From: Symbiodinium natans
Taxonomy: Eukaryota; Sar; Dinophyceae; Suessiales; Symbiodiniaceae
Direction: 5' to 3'
Length of the DNA stretch: 64,000 nt
NCBI GenBank assembly: GCA_905221605.1
Contig: CAJNDS010002761.1
Span: 1 to 64,000 of the forward strand
Within the stretch, counting starts at the first letter, position 1. Each line of letters opens with the position of its first letter. Shown one piece after another: positions 23,442 through 35,061 of this stretch. A program made the position numbers and the translations under genes. The notes under the pieces were generated by a model. That model saw nothing but the letters and a program-made list of their open reading frames with translations, searched no databases and had not been told where the DNA came from.

Positions 23442-23849
23442 TCATTCAACCTCGATGTATCCATGAATTTGACCCACAGTTCCGATCCGGTGCTGGGCTT
23501 GATGCAAATCCACTCGTCTGATGGAGGAGGAATCTCTGGTCCTTCTGGAATCTGAGTGCCATTTTTGGACATGCGCTGTCCAAGTCGCCAACTTGGTGCG
23601 GTTGGCTTTGCTCAACGTGAGCCCTTCAATCCATTCGCTGACCTCTTTGTCATTTTTGCATGTTTTCCAATTGCGGGTAAGGAAGCCCTTTTTGGCCTCG
23701 TCCACATTGCGAACAGTGTGCGAGACATCGACCTGCATAGGCGTAGCTGACAAGGGCTTAGAATCACTGACAACATGTGGCTCACCGGAGCACGTAAGAA
23801 TCAGCACTGGCGTTCGACACAACAAGCTGAATTGACGTGCTCGGCTCAT
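23442..23849 (-). pseudogene. Retroelement 3' open frame, unassigned
   Basis: Minus-strand frame with EWIEGLTLSKANRTKLATW and HVQKWHSDSRRTR. It continues after a frame change at about 23540 as SDEWICIKPSTGSELWVKF up to the terminal repeat. It lies downstream of the reverse transcriptase on the same strand, so it is probably the last part of the element's coding region. I do not recognise the domain. Confidence 0.35.
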
Positions 23850-24329
23850 CTCTCACTGCTGGACGACGTCGGGGGAGAGGCGGGCACGACCGCAACACCG
23901 GGCTCCGGGACCTGCTGGCCCTCCTGCGAGGGAGGGCCAATCTTTCAATGACACACACGCTTGGCCATTGCTTCATCATGCACCTGAATCATATTAGCAG
24001 ACGGTCCATAGCCTTCCATCAACGTCAGAAAAGGAGTAGGCGGAGTTGGCGGGGTGCGCGAGGCACCATAACATCTGAACGTTCTGACGCACAAGGAAGG
24101 GCCGGAGTGCGGCGAAGAGGAGGAGGAGATCCATGTCTTCCTTCATCAGGGCGGGCCTAGGCCGGAAGCGCTTCCGGAGGAGTCAAAGCACGGCTTACAT
24201 CCTGGGCCACTCGTCGACGAATGTACATCTCCACCGACGAACTGATGGGGCCTGGTGGGCCTGAAGACTTCGGAAACAGGTTGAGGCTGTCGTCCGAGGA
24301 AGCCCCCATGATTGTAAATGGGCAACAAA

Positions 24330-26010
24330 AGTATTAGTCACGAAAGCTACAAATGCGCTCGAGCATTGTCTCGTAGAACGGGTCCCCCAAATGCGTGGTC
24401 ATGCGGAACAATCTGTATAGAACATCCGAATCCACTCGATTGCTGCACATACTTGGCGCGCAACTGCTGCAAATCCACGTGGAAACCCAAAAAAAGGTTC
24501 CCCTCTTCATACTCCAACACACGTACCAGGGCATCGAAGCTGTCGAAACTGTAGTACCGCGTTGAGTCTGGACCGACAAACATGTCTGACAAGCTTGCAA
24601 CACTGCAAACAGCACAAGCAACCGAATCAAACAGGAGAGCTCGATTCATTTAATCATCCGCTGAGTGCTGGGGTATGTCGAACCGGTGTCTAACACGTCT
24701 TAAAAATTCAGCAGGCGTTGGCTGAAATACAAGTGTTCATACAAACTGACCGCTGTGTGGCATGCAGCAGGAGAGAAATGACTTCCCATTGGCGCACCTC
24801 ACAACTGTTGAATAGCCTGTCCTCCGACCACGAAAAGCGAAAACTTGAACGACACTTTAACAGCCTCCAGAAATAGATCCATCGGGACTGCCGTTCGTTT
24901 GTCATGGAGCAAGCAATGGCGTCCACGAATCGTCTTCATAACTGAAGATTGTCCACAAGATCCACAGTGACGACAGCAACATCAGAAAAGCGGCGCCATG
25001 AACCGTTCACGAGGAATACTGACAAAGAACCCGGACAAATCTTGGTTGTGCATGGTCAAATCCATGCACAACCCATCAACAGCTGAATGTTGTCTCTCGA
25101 ACAGCTGGTGACGATGTTGCCATAACATGATTGCGTCGTTGTACGATCTCGTACGCGGACAAACCTGAGCAACAAGCATCTCAGTGACGCGTGCCACGAC
25201 AACCAACAATTGACGGGCTGGGCGCGCCGCAAAACTGACTATGGGTCTGCCCGCTTTCCAATCTTTCTTGAACTTAGGCAGAATGTATGCCCAAGAAACA
25301 CGGGCGCTGCGAGATCCAAATCCAAATGGGAAGGCTTCCAGGATGTTCGGAGGCACGGCTTGTTCCATTTGCGACATGATCAGCGATTCATTCAACGACA
25401 CAGGCTGAAATACCGAAGCTGCAGTAAAAGTGTTCTGCAGCATCATCCAGTATTTGACTGGACAGAACACATGAGCGTGAGGGCCTTCATGATCCCGAAC
25501 GTGCCAAATAAGGCCTGGAGGGTGTCGCTGTACTTCACGCACCAGGTCAACAGTCCAATGGGAGCCAAGGTGTTGCATGCGCAAGTTCCAAGCTTCCTCC
25601 CACACTCGTCGTGCGTCACTTGTCGGATAATTCACCAGTTCATGGTGGGAGATCCATTCACGGACAGCCGCATGAAAAGTCTTCCAATGATCCTTCGCTG
25701 ACATGAACACCGTATTGCCACAACTGGACTGAGCTACCTGCCCAAGAAATTCCGGCAAGTGTAATAACGTGGCGGAAGATGCCACGTGACCTTGGACAAC
25801 TGTCAACTGTGGGTGTCGGCGCAAGATCTCAGAACACCTACACACAATCCCTGCCGTTGTGGGATCAACGTGTGGGCCCCACTGCTGCAAAACCTGCCGA
25901 CGCGAGAACAGCACGTCCTTGATCTTGGGGTGGCTTTTTGCCACAAGAGCAGTGGACGGAACGTGGCAAGGCAAGAATCTATCCGACGAGACATCCAAGA
26001 TGTCCCCCAA
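24330..26010 (-). pseudogene. Reverse transcriptase of the retroelement (interrupted)
   Basis: 26010-24982 is a long minus-strand frame whose end has RT features: AYILPKFKKDWKAGRPIVSF (fingers) and CMDLTMHNQDLSGFF (catalytic Asp of motif A followed by NQDL-GFF). After a TGA the same frame continues to FVVGGQAIQQL, a second TGA, then GAPMGSHFSPAACHTAVSLY, which fits the motif B region. A change of frame leads to 24649-24347 with MFVGPDSTRYY (motif C position) and EEGNLFLGFHVD. The order A, B, C is intact. Motif C reads FVGPD rather than YVDD, and two stops plus a frame change interrupt it. It does not resemble the copia relic at 11-12 kb. The family is uncertain; it looks like a lineage-specific RT type. 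Confidence 0.65.
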
Positions 26011-26016
26011 CAGTCC

Positions 26017-26603
26017 TCACGCCAACTTCTTGAAATTTGACTCCGGAAGCAAGAATGGTATCATCAAGGGGCGACATGTGGGCTTCCCTTCCGCGACATG
26101 ACGGATCCAATAAGAATTCCATCCTTGGCACAATACCGAGTGCAACGGGATAGCACGGGAAGGGCAACTATCGATTTGTTTCTTTACCGTCCATTCACTC
26201 TTCTTCACCCACCGCGCCAGGTTCAGACGCTGCGAGAGTCCAAATAGTTGGGATTCTGAGAAAACTCCGCCGGCAACATGGGGCCGAAAGTCCTGCGCCG
26301 AGTCGGACTTCCGGAGCCTGCGTACCCGGGTCCTTGATGAGCTGTGGACATCCCTAAAACTTGCGGAGCAACTGGTACAGTCGTGACTCTGGCTGCACAT
26401 GGGTTCGGGCTCCACTCTGGAACTTGCGGGGCAACTGGCACATTCATGATTCGAGCTGCACATGGGTTCGGGCTCCACGACAAATGCTGTGGCTGCACAA
26501 CAGTCGGTCGCGTCTGAGGGCGGTGCACTGTGCCCATGGGATTTTGCCAACTGACTGGTGGCGGTGGAACTGTGGAGCTCCAGGGGGTGCGTTCACGGTC
26601 CAT
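26017..26603 (-). pseudogene. Retroelement N-terminal (gag-position) open frames
   Basis: From the ATG at 26603 a Pro-rich frame includes two tandem copies of a segment with SPNPCAARxxxVPVAPQV. After about 26300 the better frame is shifted and reads SESQLFGLSQRLNLARWVKK and on to ESNFKKLA with a stop at 26017. The position between the 5' terminal repeat and RT matches gag. No zinc knuckle was seen. Confidence 0.4.
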
Positions 26604-26829
26604 GGCAACACAAGAAAACAAGCGCAAAATGACTGTACAAGTGATCTCCACTTTGATCTCCAAAAGCTGATTTCCGAACATGACTGTTGATTTCCACTGT
26701 GATCTCCACTTGAACATGTGTCGCAATCCTACCTGATTTCCAGATCTGCTAACACAAGCACCCCCGTGGGCCGGCATATTTCGCCGAAAAGCGACAAGGC
26801 CCTCATGAGGGAGCTCTTGTCGTACACAA

Positions 26830-27239
26830 CTTGAAAGACTTTACTCGGTCCCGCCTTCTGGTTGTGGAGGGCGACATAGAGTCGCTAATTAGTTGCATGG
26901 TTGTCCAATGCACATGCCCTCATGACCATGCTCACTCTGACAGATTGCAGCAGTGAAGCACAACAATGGCTAAATCGCCTAAAAACATAAAACTGCCTTG
27001 CGAGAATAAAACTGTTTCACTAATCCTGCTGGCTCAAGGGCCCAGCTTTTTTGCAGGTACAGGATCAAGCGTCCTCGATCCCTTCCCACCTCTGGCAATA
27101 GCTTCGTTGCGTGCAGTATGCCAAAGGTGCTGCACGCCCCTGCATGAAATCAAAAAGGTTTCAAAACGGAAAGCCAAGAAAACGAAAACTTTCATGGATC
27201 CGACGTGTAGTGCAGCAAATCGCATGTACAGCAGAATAA
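26830..27239 (-). repeat. Terminal direct repeat, right copy
   Basis: Second copy of the 410-bp repeat, followed by CACAA and then unit B sequence. On the element's coding strand this is the upstream copy, so the promoter should lie in it; no promoter motif was recognised. Confidence 0.8.
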
Positions 27240-27400
27240 CACAAACAAACACACCCAAGGAAAGCCAATTGAATCTTAATTTGGCTTGGGCATGCTTGTG
27301 AGTTTTGCCCAACTTTTTTGGTCCTCTTCACCGGGTCCGACGCTCCCACCTGCTGGCTTGCTGCGTGAGAGCTCGCAGTCCCTAGCCTCGAAGTGCAACC

Positions 27401-30400
27401 ATGGCCGGTGTTGAGAAGGCACTCCGATCGAGTCTTCAGTTTGTCCGTGATGCTGTCTGGATGAAGCAGCAGTGACCCGAAAGAAGGGAGCTCAGCTAAG
27501 AAGAGCGTGTCGTATTCGCTGTGACCAGATGTGCTTGATCCAGAGAGTCATGTAAGGCAGCTGCCTGACTGACAAGCCACCACACCCTGGCACCCTCGAA
27601 CGTGGAGGCGCTTTCGGCAAACACGTCACACTTCATGACAGCCAAGCCATTCTGGGATCTTTCTTGCGGGCTTGGGACGCACCTTTATCGGCCAAGGATC
27701 GCCGATTAAATCAAGCAGCAAGGATTGCAGCACGAAAAGTCGAAGACGTGCGCCGTGGTGCCATGAGTTGTTCGGAACTTATTCTTTTCCCGTCCAGGCT
27801 TTGCAGCGCGCCTGGCTGAGCGGCAAGCGTGCGAGCCTCAAAAAAAGCATCGCTGCAGCCCAGGCTCTTTCGCGGGTGTCTGTGGAGGTGTAAGCAGTCA
27901 AGAGTTTCGTAGTCTGAGGGCATCACCACCAACCAGAAGAATCCCAACACTGATCTTGTTTTGGCTCTTGTGCTTCCGCGATCTTCACGGCCTCACGGGT
28001 CTCACGCCCTGACGGGCTTTCAGGCTGTTGTTCTGCGCTGGATTTACCTGTGGATTTGGATTTGTCTGTGGTTTTCTGTTGCTCAAAACTAGTTCTAGAG
28101 TCCGCGCGTGCCTGTGCCACTTCGGTGTAGCAGCACTGCTTCGAGTTGACCCTCCCTCTTGAAGACACCCCCTGCCGCCCCGTCGGCCGTAGGCCCGTAG
28201 GCTCTGCGTTTCTCTGCTCGACATATTGCATAGCTGCATATAGCTCTTGACTTGACGTACCTGACCTCGCCGCTCACCTTACCAGAAAGAAGAAGTTCAA
28301 CTTCTAAGTTGAGCATGGACAGTGCTGTTGCAACGGTTCTTATAGCATGGGCTACTGGGGTCTGGGTGTCTCAGCGAAGTTTTTTGCGGTGGTCATGGCG
28401 CTGTTCAGAGCGCCCTTGCCTGGGGCAGCGCAACCGGTGGTGGCGGCTCGGCAGGAGTTCGGCGAGCATGTGCACGGTGCCATTATCACTTTTCGAGGAC
28501 CATTCTAGGATCTGAACACGTTTGACACTTTGGTTTGAGATCCGCTGTGCTTTTCTGGCTAACCAAGGTGTCACGAACCATCAGTTGGAAACCCGGAGCT
28601 CGACAGCATGGTACCGTTTGTACCGCCGTTTGTAAGGCCGTTTGTACCATCGCTGTACGTGCTCCAGACATCTTCAGACATCCCCTGCTTCATCTCACGT
28701 GGCTGAGGTCCGGTCCGCGTATTGTGCGAGACTGAGACTGGCACCTTGCAAAGCCTGTTGCGCAGCCAGCAGTCCTTGGTCCTTCCCATCTCACGGTAGC
28801 AGTCCTTGGTCCTTCCCATCTCACGGTCCCCAAGCACGAGGCCCACTTTGCGTCTGCGGTCGCAGACGCCGCCACGCTTCAAGAGTGCGGCCCGTCTGCG
28901 TTTGAAAATGCGCTTCAAGTGCGCATCAAGGCGTGCGTTTCAAGGCGGCCACAGAGAATTCGACTTGGAACCCGCCAACTGGACCAAGGTCACCCGTCCC
29001 TGCGGCAATGCGGCAGCCAAGACATGTCTTGCATCGAGCAGCATCTGTAGTCATCATAGTGCTTGGGGTCCCGACTGGGGGACACGGATGTGCACGGGGA
29101 GTGACCGGCGCCTGGGCCAGGAAGGGTCACCGTTTGTGACGCCGCGACGCGCCGGGGCCTTCCTGGGGCCATCCGGCCCGTGATGTGCAAGCTCGGTGCC
29201 CTGCGTGGTGTGTTGTGTGATCTTCTGCGCGCGCTCTCAGGCCAAAGGCCATGCTGCAGCGAGGGCCGCGATCTTGGAGCCTTGCAAGGGGTGGAGCCTG
29301 ATGACGCCATGAAGTTGTTGTGAAGCTGTTGTGAAGCCCGGCGCTGAGCTCAGGCTGCCAGCCTGGCTTCCCTGACCCCGATGAAGGTCAGGAGCTTTAG
29401 CCGGGCCCAGCCGGTTTTTGCACGGGTTGGGAGCCTCGCAGCCACATCGCAGCCTTGAAGCGAAGCTCCACAAAGCGGTCAAGGTGGTCAAGCCCGGACC
29501 GGCGGAAGCGCCGCGGGCCGAGAACCGCAGGATAATCGTCGAAAGGGCGGACGAGGCCAGCGTTGTGGCTGGTGGTATACTGCTGTGGGGGAGGGCAGAA
29601 GAGAACGGTGAAACATCAGGAGTCCCTCGCAAACCTGATAGAACCCACGAACCCGAATGCAGAAAGGCAGTCGCCTATAACGTAAAAACAACGCAATATA
29701 AACGAAACGTCGGTCAATCGGATCATTGTGCATGAAGTTCTTGCGTAGTCGAACCCACCTACCCGCACCCCACCGACCCTCACCCCACCCACCCACATCC
29801 CACCCACCCACGTCGGTGGCGGTGGTCTTGTGGTGCTGTGGTGGTGGTCCGCCGTGGTACCTTGTGGCGGTGGTACCTCGCGGTGGTGGTTCGTGGTGGT
29901 GGTCCGTGGTGGTGGTCCGTGGTGCTGGTGGTGGTGGTGGTGTTCGTGGTGGGATGTGGGTGGGTGGTGTGGGTGGACAGGTGGTGGTGGTGGTACCTGG
30001 TGGTGCTGGTTGTTGTGCTTGCTGTGCTTGCGCCATTTGTTACCTCTTGCTTTGCCCGCTTCTTCTGCTCTGTCGAAGGTGGAAACGGTTTGTGCGCACT
30101 GCTCTCCTTCCATGCTGAAACTGTACAGGCAAATACAGGTGTGCACGAACACTGGCGTGCCATTGTGTAGAGTGTAAAGGCTCGGCGGTAAGGCCCCAGG
30201 TTTTCAAAACTGCGCAGTTGATGTGCCGAGGCCTCCCTTGCCGATGCTTCTGGGAGGGGAGGCGGGGATTTCAACTCGCAAGAACTCTTCAATTCGCCAA
30301 GCTTCAAGCCCCGTCAAACTGCTGGGTCAGGATGCCTGCAAACTTGCAGTTCAGCCGTCCAAAGCTAAGGCTCGTCGTTGGAGCATACTGGCCTCTGCCT

Positions 30401-33400
30401 CTGCTTCCCCAAACGCGCAGGTTCCGGAGACCACAGCCAATGATGAGTATGTGGCGGCCCTCAAACGTGAGTTCCATGCAACCCTGGTCCGTGTCTTACT
30501 TGGTGTCCGCGCCACCCGCACCTCTACTTGTGGCGCCTGCATGTGGGAGGCACGCACCCTGGACAAGGCATCAGAGGAGAAGGCCTCTGATCAGTGTTGT
30601 GGCAGCTCGCGTGGCGTTGGTGACGGCTCCGTTGCGTGCTCCCACGTTTGAGGCCGAGCTGCAGCAGGAACTTGCAAGCGCAGCGGCGGCTTCTCAGGAG
30701 CGACCCTGCGCATCCCTGCGGTCAGCACAGGGTTCTCAGGATTGATCTGCGTTGAGAGTAAAGCAGACAAAGCAAAGTAAAAGCTGGCCCACGAGCTTGA
30801 TTCAGCTTGATTATCTTAGAGTTTTACAGGGCTCTTGCGTGGCCTTGTCCGCTCCCGGATTGAATTTGCGTTGCCCAGAGTCCCCAAAGCGTGAGTGAAC
30901 CGCGAGTGGTCCGTGGAGGAGCACTTGCAGAAGCTGGTTGACACCCAGGCGGCCGGGGGACATTTGTAGCAGGGGCTTCATCAAGGGGACACTCATATGG
31001 GAGGCCGAAATGTCGGAGCTCAAAGAAGCCGTCATGAGGCTTGAGGCCCGTCAAAGCGGCTGCATCCGTGATGTATCAAATCGTAATCTCAAATCGCAAT
31101 CTGCACCTCTGGCGCTGACGTGTGGGATGCATGACTTCCGGACGAGGCAGCTGCCAGGTGCTGGGAGGCGGAGAAGGCCACTGATCAGCGATGTGGCTGT
31201 TCCAGTGACTGCTACGGTGATGCAAGTTTGCTTCTGAGGCCGAGCTGCAGAAAGAACTCGTCATCGCAGCAGCGGCTTCTCAGGACAGCTAGTATCCTGT
31301 GCCAAGGGCGTGGGTGCCGGGGTGGTGCAGGGCTGCGCAGATTTGTCGCCGGGGGAAGGTTTTGCTGAGGTCAGATGCGTCAGCTAGTGAGTGTCACGTA
31401 GCAACCAATCCTGTTGCCAAGGGCTTGCGCACGCATCGCGGGCATCGGGGACCTTGGGTCAGTGGGTGGGGGGGTCTTCCCGTGTTTGCGGGGCTGCGCA
31501 GATCTGTCGCCGGCGGGAAGGTCTCGTTGAGGTGCCCCCGACCCTAAGCACAAAATTTCCCGCTATCCCGGAGCCCCTGGTTGACTAGTGTGACGTAGCA
31601 GATCGTAGCGGCCAATCCTGACACAGGGCCTGCGCACGCATCACGCTCAGTGTAAAGTAGAAGCTGAACAACGAGAATGCCCGTCTTAGACTACTCTGAC
31701 GGCTCTTGCACGGGCCGGGCAGGGATGCTATCTGCCACGGCCAATCTGACGAAAGCGTAAGTGCACCGCGAGAGTGGTCCCTGGAGGAGTACTTGCAGAA
31801 GCTGGTCCTGAACCAGGCGGCCATGGGGCATGTGTAGCAGGGGCTTCATCAACGTGAGACTCATGGGAGGCCGAATTGACAGAGCTCAAAGAAGCGGTCA
31901 TGAGGCTCGAGGCGCACTACGTCAAAGCGGACGCATCAAAAGTTGCAATCAGCACCTCTACTTGGTGCCTGCTTTGGGAGGCACGGCATCTGGACAAGAC
32001 AGCCGCTGAAGAAAGCTGTTGGGCAGCCGAGAAGGCCTTTGATCAAGCGGACTAACATATACTTTAAGTGTTGTGGCAGCGCCTGGCTCTGGTGACCGCT
32101 TTGTTTTCTTTACTGTTATACATTCGAGGCCGAGCTGCAGGGAGATCTCGCAAGAGCAGCAGCAGCTGCTCAGGAGCGATTTCTATGTTCAGCAGAAGCT
32201 GATTGGTGTGACACAGCCAGTCCTGGCGCAGCGCCCACGCGCAAATGTTGCCGTGACATAGAAGCTGGCCAACGAGTTTATCCGTCTTAGAGTCTTATAG
32301 GGCTCTTGCATGGCCTTGTCCGCTCACGGGTTTGAACTTGCCATGCTTCAGCGTTTTCAATTGCAAGAGTGAACTGTGTATGGGCCGTGGAGGAGTATTT
32401 GAAGGAGTTGGCTGGCAACCAGGTGGCCGGGGGACGTTTGTAGCAGGGGCTTCACCAAAGGGAGATTCATATGGGAGGCCGACATTGCGGAGCTGAAAGA
32501 AGTCGTCTTGAGGCTTCAGGCGCGCGCGTCAAATCTCGCACGTGTCAAACGTGTCAAAGCTTTTGCACCTCTACTTTTCGCCCGCGTGTGCGAGGCAGGG
32601 TTTCAGGACAAGACAGCTCAAGAGAGCTGTTGGGCAGCCGAGAAGGCCCTTTGATCGATGTTTTTTAAAGTGCTATGTGGCAACACACAACACACCCTTG
32701 CTTTGTTGACTGCTCTCTGTTCGGTTCTGTCACCTTTGAGGCCCAGCTGCAGCAAGATCTCGCAAGCGCAGCCGCAGCTTCCCAGGAGTGTCGTGTGCAG
32801 CATGCTGCGTGGTGTGACGTGGTTTGTCAACTGTGTGTGAACCAGTAGCAAATCCGCGAATTTTGCGCGCGCGTCGCATACCCAGGGCAGGATAGCGCAG
32901 AAGCTGGCCCACGGTTGAAAACAATTTGCAATGCACTCTGGCCTTCCGGATTGCATCTGCCCGGCGGGCAGATTAGCGCAGATTGCATCTGCCCGGCCCC
33001 ACCCCCCCACCCTCCAAAGCATGAGCTGAGTAAGAAAAGGCTGAAGAAAAGAAAAGAAAAGTACACAGTGACGTGAGTGTGAAATGCGTGAACCAGCAGG
33101 CAAGTGCGACCGTTCGTTGTGAAAACTTTGGAAAGTTGGGGTGCTCTTACGTGGTTCTGTCCACTCCTGGATCCGATTGCACTTGCCCTGCCCCGCCCCC
33201 CTCCAAAGCATGACTTGAGCATATCGGCGGGTGGAGGAGTGCTCACAGGAGTTGGCCCGCAACGAGGCGGGGGAAGCTTCTTTCGTAGCGGGGGCGATCG
33301 GGCGGCTGTGAAGGGGAGCCTGGTGCGAGGCCAAGGTGGCGGAGCTGCAAGAGGCAGTCGCCAGCCTTCAGGCGCCTGCAAAACGGACACGAATCGCATG

Positions 33401-34762
33401 ACACGCAACTACAAGTAAGTAAATGTTACACTAGAAAGTCAAATCACCAGAAGGACGCATTGCGTTGCTGAACGTTGCTCCGGCAGGCCTATGTGAAGGA
33501 GCAGGACGTCGCCCTGCTGAGCATGCATTACGAGCTCTACGAATTCAAGGCACATCTCGCAAAGCAGATCTTTGAGCAGGATCCGACATCGGCTTTCCGG
33601 CTTGTCTTGTCCTTGTGGAGTTGACGCCGCAGGCGCAGGTCCACGGGGCGGCCAAGAAGGACTCCAACCGCGACGTGTGATGGGAATGCTCTGTCCTCTG
33701 TCCAGTGTACGTCGAAGCGCGGCTTCCAAATGTAAAAGTCATCTCCGATGGATGTCCCTCTCGTGCTCGAGGCGCCATTTTTCGTTGACGGCATGGTGTG
33801 ACATGCCGAAGTCATGCCGATGTGCCTATAGGAGGAGCCGGAGGAGCTCTGGGACATCTCTGGTTCCAGCCAATGCTCACCTTGCTCGGCGAGGCCAGAA
33901 GTTCTCGGGGTTGTTCACTTGGCTGTCGGAAGTGGGACTGCGAAGAGAAGCGCACGCCCCCTGCAGGGCTTCGAGCTCCCGGGACGCAGTCCTGCCGGGC
34001 GCCGTGCAGGAAGAGCTTGTACTGTACTGTACACTTTTGCAGTACTGCCTATACATGCCACGAGCCTCCAATCTTTCCGCATGTTTGTTTTGACCGTGCT
34101 TGTGGTGTTCTTGTAGGAGGTAGCGCAGCAGACCGCGTCATCTCGCAGAGCACCCGTCGTGCTCTCACATACCTGACATGAAGCACCGCGTGAGCCATGC
34201 GTCTCGCCATTCTTTTTACTGAATCTTCCTAGGTGATCACACAGTGGCAGGATGCTGGGCTGTGGGGCCGTACCAAAGCATCTTTGCAAGATGGCCGCTT
34301 GGGGCAGGCGCGGAACATTGTGCTTCGAGTGACCGCGAGTGATGTGAAGCAGATTGATTTGGGGCTGGCTAGGCAAACCATGGCTTAGAGCGGAAAGACA
34401 GCCTGGCGAAGGAGTGTTGCCCTTGCAGATGATCTTTCTGTTGAGTGTCTCCAGTTTTCGATGGAAGCTGTTCTCAAGTTGCAGGACATTTTGCGGCAGT
34501 ACGTTGAGCGCTATGGGAAAAACCCGGAGCGTCCGGCACCTTGGCTTAGCAACGACCCCCCCTTGCGCACAGGGCATGTTCACCCCCGACCCTCCACCCA
34601 GCGCATGGAGAGATCAAGCTGCTTCGTCTCTTGCAGCAGGCTTGTCGCACGCATTGCGCAATGCTCATGCGCCCCCGCGCCAAGGACCAGCTTACAAAGT
34701 TTGCGCAGAATATCGAGCAGCGCCTGCCCTTCGCGTGGGCACGCGATGTCCTGGCAACTTAG
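27401..34762 (+). CDS. Coiled-coil-rich repeated gene, unit B copy
   Basis: The most complete copy. A likely start ATG at 27401 begins MAGVEKALRSSLQFV. Further exon-like segments are about 27665-27760 (SAKDRRLNQAARIAARKVED), 27835-27890 (ASLKKSIAAAQALSRVSV), 28376-28497 (KFFAVVMALFRAPLPGAAQ ... EFGEHVHGAIITF), coil modules near 30920, 31780, 32390 and 33230, 33487-33590, 34233-34380 (ITQWQDAGLWGRTKASLQ, here including the DVKQIDLGLARQ extension), 34430-34555 and the last exon ending WARDVLAT at 34762. The fourth coil module has an in-frame TGA at about 33309 and other modules carry frame changes. The product would be a long helical protein; no enzyme motif is visible. Confidence 0.45.
29755..30010. 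repeat. C-rich / GTGGTGGT block able to pair with itself
   Basis: A CCCACC-rich stretch is followed by a GGTGGT-rich stretch. The 17-mer at 29785-29801 is the exact reverse complement of 29951-29967, so a hairpin with a loop of about 150 bases is possible. The G-rich part could also form quadruplexes. The same block is present in unit D (47830-48100). Confidence 0.75.
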
Positions 34763-35061
34763 CAGACTTGGTGCTTGTTGTTGGTGTGATATTGTGTGAT
34801 TCATGGGGGAACGGGGCGTCTCTAGACCTCAACTAAGAAGTCGCCTGAATTTTAGTCTGGCGATATAGCTGTAGCATCCCGAGAAAACGCGAAGAGCCGT
34901 CACAAACAAACACACCCAAGGAAAGCCAATTGAATCTTAATTTGGCTTGGGCATGCTTGTGAGTTTTGCCCAACTTTTTTGGTCCTCTTCACCGGGTCCG
35001 ACGCTCCCACCTGCTGGCTTGCTGCGTGAGAGCTCGCAGTCCCTAGCCTCGAAGTGCAACC

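Larger units (their letters stand above)
23000..27239 (-). mobile_element. Retroelement with 410-bp direct terminal repeats
   Basis: A 4.24-kb insertion between array units A and B. The terminal repeats (23000-23409 and 26830-27239) are the same length and almost identical; I noticed one difference (T versus C, near 27026). CACAA flanks the element on both outer sides (22995-22999 and 27240-27244). Removing the element and one CACAA gives exactly the sequence found uninterrupted at the B/C1 junction (about 34898-34915). The coding regions lie on the minus strand, so the 5' terminal repeat is the right-hand one. The near-identity of the repeats implies recent insertion, yet the coding frames contain stops, so it was probably mobilised in trans or suffered quick decay or assembly error. 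Confidence 0.75.
27245..34902 (+). repeat. Array unit B (full-length copy)
   Basis: Begins ACAAACACACCCAAGG and ends at the next occurrence of the same sequence (about 34903), giving a period of about 7.66 kb. It includes 5' flank, all recognised exon-like segments, and the 3' tail of the repeated gene. The stretch 28240-31300 is nearly identical to D (46370-49400). Confidence 0.9.

Noticed and set aside
23136-23555. Plus-strand frame starting MAKSPKNIKLPCENKT, also present at 26966.
   Set aside because: It lies in the terminal repeat of the retroelement, opposite to its coding strand; duplication is explained by the repeat itself.
29488-30307. Long minus-strand frames rich in Thr/His/Pro over the GTGGTGGT block, and Val/Gly/Trp frames on the plus strand.
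   Set aside because: Their composition is dictated by the simple repeat; all frames stay open because the repeat lacks stop words.
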